Shown piece by piece: positions 1 through 4,925 of a stretch of DNA of 9,683 nucleotides (the first letter of the stretch is position 1; each line of letters opens with the position of its first letter). The position numbers and the translations under genes are program-made. The notes beneath the pieces are model-generated. The model saw nothing but the letters and a program-made list of their open reading frames with translations, did no database searches and was not told where the DNA came from. The DNA comes from Nanobdellota archaeon (GTDB lineage: Archaea > Nanobdellota > Nanobdellia > SCGC-AAA011-G17 > VGLX01), in NCBI GenBank assembly GCA_030691925.1, contig JAUYDG010000107.1, positions 1-9,683 of the forward strand, given 5' to 3'.

Positions 1-313
1 CTTCTTTGTTTACGCCTCTCCATGCGTATATCTGCACGCCTTCTTCTGCTAGCGCTGCCGCTACTGCATCGTTTGTGCTTAGTGGGTTGCAGCCGGCCCA
101 TGCTACTTCTGCTCCTAAGTATTTTAGTGTTCTTATCAGGACTGCTGTTTCTTTTGTGACGTGGATTGCTCCGGCTATTTTGTAGCCTTTCAGGAATTTG
201 TTGTTTTTGTGCTCTTCTCTGAGCATTTTTAGTACTGGCATTTCTTCTTCTGCCCTTTCTATGAGTCTTTTTCCTTGTTCTGCCAGTTTTATGTCTTTGA
301 TTTTGTAGTTCAT
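1..313 (-). CDS. ahcY: S-adenosylhomocysteine hydrolase, N-terminal part (cut by window edge)
   Basis: Reading from an ATG at 311-313, 104 residues are present before the window edge; the full enzyme is normally over 400 residues. The family splits S-adenosylhomocysteine (or makes it, in reverse) into adenosine and homocysteine in the cytoplasm, removing the product inhibitor of methyltransferases. Family hallmarks seen are the substrate-site segment IHVTKETAVLI (about residues 50-60), GCNPLSTND (74-82) and the following alanine-rich helix with AEEGVQIYAWRG (89-100). The NAD-binding domain lies outside the window. The gene starts 4 bases after the mcm stop, and an AGGTG ribosome site (321-325, minus) lies inside the last mcm codons, so the two are probably co-transcribed and translationally linked. 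Identity is confident; the archaeal enzyme may prefer S-inosylhomocysteine, which cannot be judged here. Confidence 0.93.
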   Translation of the reverse strand, partial: MNYKIKDIKLAEQGKRLIERAEEEMPVLKMLREEHKNNKFLKGYKIAGAIHVTKETAVLIRTLKYLGAEVAWAGCNPLSTNDAVAAALAEEGVQIYAWRGVNKE

Positions 314-317
314 TTTT

Positions 318-2330
318 TTACACCTTTTGTATGAATCCTGTTTTTGGTTCGAAGATTTCTCCTTCTCTTTTCAGTTTTTCTATTATTTCCTCTGCCTGTC
401 TTTTTTCCATGTTTTTTTCTGCTTCTGCTACCAGCTCTTCTATAGGCAATGTTTTTTGCCCTTTCTTTGCTGCTTCGTCTATTATCTGGAGTATTATTGA
501 TATTTTGTTTCTTTTTGAGCTTGATATTCCTGTTTGTAAGATATCGATGTCTATCTGTCCTGTTTCCGGGTCTATACCTACCTGTGACAAGCAGTATTTC
601 AGCAGTGATATCGCTCTTTTGGCATCATTTTTTGTTATGCTTTTTGAAAGCCTTACTCTTGCTGAGGCTTCTGCCAGCCTTATCAAGGCTTCTAGTTGTC
701 GAGGTGTTATTGGTATCGGCTTTACGCCTTCGTTTCCTGATCTTTCTGCATTTCTCAGGTTTACGTAAAAGTTTTTTATTTCTTCCATTGCCTCTTCTGT
801 GAGTATGGGGTTTACTCTTTGTTTTACGTATGTTATGTATTTTCTTAGTATTTCTACTGGCACTTCTGGCTTTACGCTTTTTGGGTCTTGGTGTTGTTCG
901 AGCATGTGTTGCGCGATTTTTGCGTCTTTCACTTTGTCTGGAAGGTCTCTGATGGGGAATATCAGGTCGAACCTGTTTATCAGTGCTGGTGGCATGTCTA
1001 TCTGGTCTGATACTGGCTTGTAAGGATCGAATCTTCCGAATTTGGGGTTAGCTGCTGCTAGGACTGTTGTCTGGCATCTTAATGTGGCCTGGATGTTGGC
1101 TTTTGCAATGGTGATTGTTTGTTGTTCCATCCCCTCATGTAATGCTGAGGTGTCTTCTTCTGTCATCTTATCCATTTCGTCTAAAACGCATATTCCTTTG
1201 TTTGCTAACACTAGTGCCCCTGCTTCCAACGCCCAGCCTTTCAAGAACTCATCTTTTACTACTGCCGCTGTCAACCCAGTTCCCGTTGCCCCTTTTCCTG
1301 CTATGTACCTCGCTTTTGGCGCTGCTTTGGCTATGAATGTTAGTAAAGCGCTTTTTCCTGATCCGGGGTCTCCTACTAGGAGTATGTGCATGTCCCCTCT
1401 TACTGTTGTTCCGTCTTCTTTTTGTTTTCTTACTCCCCCCATGAGCTGGAGCAGTAGCGCTTCTTTGATTTTTTCATGACCCATTATGCTTGGAGCGATT
1501 GACCTTGTTAGCCTATCATATATTTTCGGGTCTTTTGCTAGTTTTTTTATTTCTTCTTCGACTTCCTGGCTTATTTCTATGTCTGAAAAGTCTTCTTGTA
1601 TAGGTTCTATGTAGTTAGCGTTCATTACCAAGTCGAACACTGTGGATATCCCGCCAGTTTGCAGAGGTCTCGCCACTTCTGTGACTATGCCTATGGATCT
1701 CAGTTTTGTTCCGGGAGTTGTTTTTTTCTCCATTTTTGGCTCTACAAGGTCTTCTTTGAGGAAAATTCTTAGCCTTTTTGGTTGTTCTCCACCTTCCAAG
1801 TCTTCTGCCGCTTCCTCTAATACCAGGCTTTGTGCGTCAACTAGTTCTTTGTATACTAATTTGAAGAATCCTTTTCTGCCACAGCTGCATCTGCTCGGCT
1901 CTTTGAACTTTTTTTCTACTTGTATTATGCTCATCGTTGTCCCGCATGACGGGCATTCGAATTTTGCGTTTACGACTTGTGGTCTTATGTCAGAAGACTG
2001 TCTTACTATCCCTTCAAAGAAGATGAGCTTGCCGATATCTTTTGACCTTATATTCCTTATAGGTATCCTTTGGCTTTCAGGCAGGTTTTTGAACCTAACC
2101 CTCATAGGCTCTTTCAAGTCCAATTGGCTGATTGCTATTTCTGCTGCCCTTATCGTGTTCTCAGGGTCTTCTAGCAGTTGTTCTGTAAGCTCGTGGTCGA
2201 ACTTGGCTAGTTCGGAGAAGTCTATTATCAGGCTTTTTTTGTCTTTTTGTACCAGTTGCTGGATCTTTTTTTTGTAGTTTTCTTCTATGAATTCCTGGAA
2301 TTTTTCGATTTGTTCTTGCGCGTCTGCCAA
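318..2330 (-). CDS. mcm: Replicative DNA helicase MCM
   Basis: A 670-residue minichromosome maintenance protein, the usual length for an archaeal MCM, which forms a hexameric 3'-5' helicase unwinding DNA at replication forks. The N-terminal domain contains a probable zinc site with cysteines at 126, 129, 148 and 150 (CPSC, then CSC) in the OB-fold region. The AAA+ core shows Walker A GDPGSGKS (320-327), Walker B VLDEMDK (382-388), sensor-1 asparagine in AAANP (425-429) and the arginine finger in INRFDLIF (R453; many relatives have SRFD). A winged-helix C-terminus follows from about residue 605. No intein or break is visible. The start is TTG at 2328-2330, chosen because a strong GGGGGT ribosome site (2335-2340) sits just upstream and no ATG is close. 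It is transcribed from the TATA box at 2389-2396, with ahcY directly downstream. Confidence 0.97.
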   Translation of the reverse strand: MADAQEQIEKFQEFIEENYKKKIQQLVQKDKKSLIIDFSELAKFDHELTEQLLEDPENTIRAAEIAISQLDLKEPMRVRFKNLPESQRIPIRNIRSKDIGKLIFFEGIVRQSSDIRPQVVNAKFECPSCGTTMSIIQVEKKFKEPSRCSCGRKGFFKLVYKELVDAQSLVLEEAAEDLEGGEQPKRLRIFLKEDLVEPKMEKKTTPGTKLRSIGIVTEVARPLQTGGISTVFDLVMNANYIEPIQEDFSDIEISQEVEEEIKKLAKDPKIYDRLTRSIAPSIMGHEKIKEALLLQLMGGVRKQKEDGTTVRGDMHILLVGDPGSGKSALLTFIAKAAPKARYIAGKGATGTGLTAAVVKDEFLKGWALEAGALVLANKGICVLDEMDKMTEEDTSALHEGMEQQTITIAKANIQATLRCQTTVLAAANPKFGRFDPYKPVSDQIDMPPALINRFDLIFPIRDLPDKVKDAKIAQHMLEQHQDPKSVKPEVPVEILRKYITYVKQRVNPILTEEAMEEIKNFYVNLRNAERSGNEGVKPIPITPRQLEALIRLAEASARVRLSKSITKNDAKRAISLLKYCLSQVGIDPETGQIDIDILQTGISSSKRNKISIILQIIDEAAKKGQKTLPIEELVAEAEKNMEKRQAEEIIEKLKREGEIFEPKTGFIQKV

Positions 2331-2334
2331 TTTA

Positions 2335-2344
2335 ACCCCCTTTT
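2335..2344 (-). promoter_or_regulatory. Ribosome binding site deciding the TTG start of mcm
   Basis: On the minus strand the sequence reads AAAAGGGGGT, followed by TAAA and then TTG. The G-rich stretch can pair with the pyrimidine-rich end of archaeal 16S rRNA at a normal distance, which supports the non-ATG start at 2330. Confidence 0.6.
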
Positions 2345-2386
2345 GACCTAAGAAAGTTTAGTTTACTTATTAAATGTTTTGATAGT

Positions 2387-2400
2387 TTTTATATAATTTA
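2387..2400. promoter_or_regulatory. Shared palindromic TATA box between mcm and the VIT1-type gene
   Basis: TTATATAA at 2389-2396 is a perfect palindrome within an AT-rich 108-base gap. Using the usual archaeal distance of about 26 bases, it would start an mcm transcript near 2366 (leader about 36 bases, containing the G-rich ribosome site) and a plus-strand transcript near 2418 (leader about 20 bases to the ATG at 2438). A second AT box (2449-2459) on the plus strand would instead give a leaderless transcript starting at the alternative ATG at 2477. Transcript starts are predicted, not observed. Confidence 0.5.
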
Positions 2401-2437
2401 CTATAGTTCATAATATATTGCAAGATTTCCGGAGTTT

Positions 2438-2851
2438 ATGGATATACTTTTAAATTATAAAAGGCATAATAACTGTATGGCACTAAGTGAAAGTGTAAGG
2501 AGAGTTGTTTCTGATGCTCAAAGAGGTGAGATTACTGAGCATTTTATTTATAAAAAATTGTCCAGCGCTGTAAAAGAGCCTAGTAATAAAAGTGTTCTTA
2601 AGCGCATTTCTGATGATGAGCTTAGGCATTATAATACCTGGAAGAAGTATACTCAAGAGGATGTGAATCCTGATAAGCTGAAGCTTTGGAAGTACCTCTT
2701 GATTTCAAGGGTGTTAGGCCTTACTTTTGGTATAAAGCTTATGGAAGCGGGTGAGAAGAAGGCTCAGCTGAATTATGATGAGTTGTCTAAGTCTAACCTG
2801 AAGCTAGAAAGCTGCAGAAAGATGAGCAGCAGCATGAGTGCAAGCTCATAG
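2438..2851 (+). CDS. Ferritin-like N-terminal part of a VIT1/CCC1-family transporter (frame broken)
   Basis: This frame encodes three helices of a rubrerythrin/ferritin-like bundle. Candidate di-iron ligands are glutamates in GEITEHFIYKKL (residues 30-41), the ExxH motif in DDELRHY (E61, H64) and E103 in KLMEAGE. The expected fourth helix, with a second ExxH motif, is found in another frame at 2800-2880, so the last 17 residues of this frame after the shift point are probably not native. Coordinates give the longest frame. The ATG at 2477 (MALSESVRR) resembles where family members begin and is a likely alternative start. In the family this domain is fused to a membrane metal-ion (iron/manganese) transporter domain, and that domain is the next frame downstream. 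Identification of the fold is confident; whether the gene is functional is not. Confidence 0.8.
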   Translation: MDILLNYKRHNNCMALSESVRRVVSDAQRGEITEHFIYKKLSSAVKEPSNKSVLKRISDDELRHYNTWKKYTQEDVNPDKLKLWKYLLISRVLGLTFGIKLMEAGEKKAQLNYDELSKSNLKLESCRKMSSSMSASS

Positions 2852-2885
2852 GCTTGATAGATGAGGAGAGGCTGAAATATGTCAG
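2797..2885 (+). pseudogene. Frame-shifted segment joining the ferritin-like and VIT1 domains
   Basis: From 2800 the third reading frame gives EARKLQKDEQQHECKL, then IGLIDEERLKYV, exactly the expected fourth helix (DEQQHE supplies the second ExxH) and linker. The preceding frame enters at AAC CTG; one extra C in the CC run at 2796-2797 would restore SNPEARKL. After TAT (2878-2880) one base too many, within 2881-2885, returns the frame to the transporter part. One loss and one gain cancel, so 2438 and 2879 are in the same frame. This indicates a recent double mutation or, more simply, two sequence errors in a single intact gene of about 2438 (or 2477) to 3349. Confidence 0.7.
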
Positions 2886-3349
2886 GCTCTGTGGTTCTAG
2901 GCTTAAATGACGCCTTGGTTGAGCTTACAGGTGCGATGGCAGGGTTCACTTTGGCTTTGCAGAATACGCGTTTGGTTGCCTTGACTGGCTTGATTACTGG
3001 TGTTGCGGCTTCTTTTTCTATGGCTGCTTCAGAGTACTTGTCTGCTAGGGCGGAGAGCGGCAAGAAGGATCCTGTTAAGGCGTCGGTTTATACCGGCTTT
3101 TCTTATGTACTCACGGTCATGTTTCTGATATTCCCTTACCTAGTTTTTAAGAACATTTATTTTTGTTTGGGCTTTACAATTTTTAATGCCTTGCTTGTCA
3201 TATTCTTGTTCACTTTTTATGTGTCTGTCGCTCAGGATGTCCCTTTTAAGAGGAGATTCTTTGAGATGGCTGCTGTTAGTCTTGGGATTACAGCTTTGAC
3301 ATTCGGTATAGGCCTTATTATCAAAATTTTTCTGAATGTGGAAGTATAA
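2879..3349 (+). CDS. VIT1/CCC1-family metal-ion transporter membrane domain
   Basis: This 156-residue frame is the membrane domain of a vacuolar iron transporter (VIT1/CCC1) type protein, which moves Fe2+ or Mn2+ across a membrane. Family motifs seen are GLNDALVELTG (residues 8-18) in the first helix and SMAASEYLS (47-55) at the end of the second. Further hydrophobic helices lie at about 70-90, 94-114 and 131-150, giving the five expected segments. The ATG at 2879 is probably internal: the true protein most likely begins with the ferritin-like domain at 2438 or 2477, and the apparent start results from the reading-frame breaks. A purine-rich stretch (GAGGAGAGG) upstream could nevertheless act as a ribosome site for separate translation. 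Its stop is 5 bases from the tbp stop on the other strand. In this cell the protein probably sits in the cytoplasmic membrane and handles iron efflux or detoxification, an inference from the fusion. Confidence 0.87.
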   Translation: MSGSVVLGLNDALVELTGAMAGFTLALQNTRLVALTGLITGVAASFSMAASEYLSARAESGKKDPVKASVYTGFSYVLTVMFLIFPYLVFKNIYFCLGFTIFNALLVIFLFTFYVSVAQDVPFKRRFFEMAAVSLGITALTFGIGLIIKIFLNVEV

Positions 3350-3363
3350 AAAAATTATTTTTT
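3346..3363. terminator. Bidirectional A/T-tract terminator between VIT1 gene and tbp
   Basis: An A7 run (3348-3354) is followed by TTA and T6 (3355-3363), nearly a palindrome. Read on the plus strand it gives a T-tract just after the VIT1 stop; read on the minus strand it gives a T7 tract just after the tbp stop. Oligo-T tracts are the usual archaeal termination signal. Both stop codons lie inside the element. Confidence 0.55.
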
Positions 3364-3906
3364 CCCTTTGTTGAACTTTTTCAGGATTACTATCAGCTTG
3401 TCTACTGCTGCGTGCAGGTCTTTTTCTGATTTTGTTCCTGTGCAGACTATCTTTCCGTTGCTGAATAATAAGAATGTTGCTCTTGTTCCTGGGAGCTTGT
3501 AGACCAGTCCTGGGAATTGTTCTGGCTCGTATTCCGTGTTTTCCATGTCCATTGCCAGCTTGTTTAGGTTGAGGTCCATGCCTACGCTGCCTGATGCTAC
3601 CATGTTCTGAACTTGTATTTTTGGCACGCCTTTGACTCTTATTTTGATTTTTGCTACGTTTTTGATTATTGCGTTTATTGCTTCCCTTACTTTGGTCATT
3701 GATTTCGCGCCCGTGCATACTATCCTTCCTGAGCTGAATACCAGCGCCGATGTTTTTGGCTCTTTTATCCTCATCACTAGCCCTGGGAACTGTTCAGGGT
3801 TGTATTCCGTGTTTGGCAGCGTTTCTGCCAGTTTTACTAAAGGAACATCCTGGTCTAGAGAAGTTGTTGCCACGATGTTTTGTATCTTTATTTCCTTCTT
3901 TGCCAT
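3355..3906 (-). CDS. tbp: TATA-box binding protein TBP
   Basis: A 183-residue archaeal TBP, the general transcription factor that binds and bends the TATA box and recruits TFB and RNA polymerase. Two homologous halves are visible (about residues 5-90 and 96-177), each with IQN(I/M)VA, an NTEYxPEQFPGLV segment (32-44 and 123-135) and GxIVCTG (60-66 and 151-157). Phenylalanines in ALVFSSG (F57) and FLLFSNG (F148) match the residues that pry open DNA. The start at 3904-3906 is preferred over the ATG at 3913-3915 because GGAGG (3916-3920) lies 9 bases before the former but touches the latter. The C-terminus ends in a lysine-rich tail (KKFNKGKK) rather than the acidic tail seen in several archaeal TBPs. 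Its promoter region is shared with the unknown genes at 4004. Confidence 0.96.
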   Translation of the reverse strand: MAKKEIKIQNIVATTSLDQDVPLVKLAETLPNTEYNPEQFPGLVMRIKEPKTSALVFSSGRIVCTGAKSMTKVREAINAIIKNVAKIKIRVKGVPKIQVQNMVASGSVGMDLNLNKLAMDMENTEYEPEQFPGLVYKLPGTRATFLLFSNGKIVCTGTKSEKDLHAAVDKLIVILKKFNKGKK

Positions 3907-3949
3907 GTTGAGCATCCTCCACGAGTGTTTTTACCTATATGAATATAGA

Positions 3950-3976
3950 AAGGTTTATAAAACTTGTTTATAAAGG
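3950..3976. promoter_or_regulatory. Tandem TATA boxes in the tbp / unknown-gene divergent promoter
   Basis: GTTTATAAA occurs twice, at 3953-3961 and 3966-3974, 13 bases apart; its core TTTATAAA is a palindrome, so each copy can face either way. With 26-base spacing the first copy would start tbp near 3931. On the plus strand the first copy, with purine-rich GAAAG before it, would start near 3984, leaving GGAG (3989-3992) in the leader of the gene at 4004. The second copy would start near 3997. Confidence 0.5.
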
Positions 3977-4003
3977 GGTTTTTAAAATGGAGTTCTTTAA
4001 AAC

Positions 4004-4456
4004 ATGAGAATACCTCAGACTTTTCTGCCTGAAAAGAATTTGGATAAGAAGATTACAGACTTATCTTCTGCCAGGCCTTATAAAATTAAGGATTTAGAGG
4101 ATCTCGTACTATGGTCGGATTCCGATACGTTCACAGGTTTCATTAATATGCCCGATGATGTGCTAGACAGCTACAGCCTTTTGAATTCGAGCCTTGTAGA
4201 AGAAAAGATAATTGTAGACTACGAAAGCTTGTATGTCCATATAATGGAGTTCTTAGATGAAGACTCGCTCAAGTCTAGTTTAAAAGGCGTTACCGCTACT
4301 GTGAATGGTTATAATAAGGATACGCTTGCACGTTGTAACGCCCTTTTCAAAGATAAGTACCTGGTCTTTATTTATTTCAGCGTGCTGGACCATAAGAAAG
4401 AGCATAGTAAACTCGCTGAGGGTTATAAGAGGATGGGCTTTAAGGAAGTGAAGTGA
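4004..4456 (+). CDS. Unknown protein with shared N-terminal motif (first of two overlapping genes)
   Basis: I do not recognise this 150-residue soluble, rather acidic protein. It has no signal peptide or membrane helix. Its first 20 residues (MRIPQTFLPEKNLDKKITDL) match the start of the next gene at 14 of 20 positions and the start of the gene at 8377-9402 at 10 of 20. Beyond that, landmarks LEDLV (31-35), LDED (84-87) and LAEGYKRM (137-144) fall in the same order as IEDAV, LDED and LAEECKKI in the protein at 8377-9402, so it may correspond to that protein's N-terminal region without the nucleotidyltransferase part. The alternation of predicted strands and helices suggests an alpha/beta fold. 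The ATG at 4004 follows GGAG at 3989-3992 by 11 bases. Its TGA overlaps the next ATG by one base (TGATG), pointing to coupled translation. Confidence 0.8.
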   Translation: MRIPQTFLPEKNLDKKITDLSSARPYKIKDLEDLVLWSDSDTFTGFINMPDDVLDSYSLLNSSLVEEKIIVDYESLYVHIMEFLDEDSLKSSLKGVTATVNGYNKDTLARCNALFKDKYLVFIYFSVLDHKKEHSKLAEGYKRMGFKEVK

Positions 4457-4911
4457 TGAAAATCCCTAAACTGTTTTTACCCGAAAAAGGTTTCGACAAG
4501 AAAATTGAAGATTTGATGAGTAAAGAAGATAAGCGGCCAGAACACGAAGGTTTTGGCGAAGGGCTAATTCTCAAAATAAAGGGATACCTAAAAAGCGAGA
4601 GAGCAAGGGGCAGTTGCTTTAATCCTGTATTGTGTATCGTTGACAGTTCCAACGAAGACAGGGCTGCTAGTTTAGACAAATTGATTTGCGGACTGGCAAT
4701 ACATGCCCAAGGATGGGTTGCATTCCTCAGCATCAAAGATTATAAAGAGCTAGCTTTAAGCGACCTTGTCAAAAAATTAGAAGAAGCGCAGCTAGACAGT
4801 TCGAGAAGGGCTATCCTCTATATGGGTGCCGATACTATGAATGACCTGAGTAAAGGGCACTACCTCGGCATGCTTAGCAGGATGACGATAATTTATACGG
4901 GCTTAGATTAG
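4456..4911 (+). CDS. Unknown protein with shared N-terminal motif (second of two overlapping genes)
   Basis: An unrecognised 151-residue protein. It opens with MKIPKLFLPEKGFDKKIEDL, closely similar to the preceding gene, then a charged segment (about 21-40). The rest alternates hydrophobic strands and helices (PVLCIVDSS, GWVAFLSI, RRAILYMGAD, MTIIYTG), consistent with a small alpha/beta domain; no catalytic motif is recognisable and no membrane segment or signal peptide is present. Apart from the first 20 residues it does not resemble its neighbour. ATG at 4456 is preferred to the in-frame GTG at 4453 because it forms a TGATG overlap with the upstream stop and matches the motif's initial methionine. 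It ends 14 bases before the oppositely oriented ileS stop. A real gene is likely given the protein-level conservation of the motif; the function is unknown. Confidence 0.78.
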   Translation: MKIPKLFLPEKGFDKKIEDLMSKEDKRPEHEGFGEGLILKIKGYLKSERARGSCFNPVLCIVDSSNEDRAASLDKLICGLAIHAQGWVAFLSIKDYKELALSDLVKKLEEAQLDSSRRAILYMGADTMNDLSKGHYLGMLSRMTIIYTGLD

Positions 4912-4925
4912 AGAAAAAAGTATTA
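4912..4925 (-). terminator. T-tract terminator after ileS
   Basis: Immediately after the ileS stop the minus strand reads TAATACTTTTTTCTC, with T6 at 4914-4919, a plausible archaeal oligo-T terminator. The plus strand shows no T-tract here, so the unknown genes at 4004-4911 may read into the ileS 3' end. Confidence 0.4.

Noticed and set aside
331..2277. Several plus-strand open frames of 70-211 codons opposite mcm
   Set aside because: They lie antisense to a clearly real helicase gene, are rich in Ser, Leu and Phe as expected from reading its complement, and show no family motifs.
2795..2885. Programmed ribosomal frameshifting in the ferritin-like/VIT1 gene
   Set aside because: It would need two opposite shifts within 90 bases, no slippery heptamer is seen at the first site, and a one-base change in a C run explains it more simply.
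3140..3718. 192-residue highly basic minus-strand frame spanning the VIT1 end and tbp
   Set aside because: It crosses the convergent gene boundary and is out of frame with the well-supported tbp and VIT1 frames; its low-complexity Lys/Arg/Asn/Gln content is typical of a shadow.
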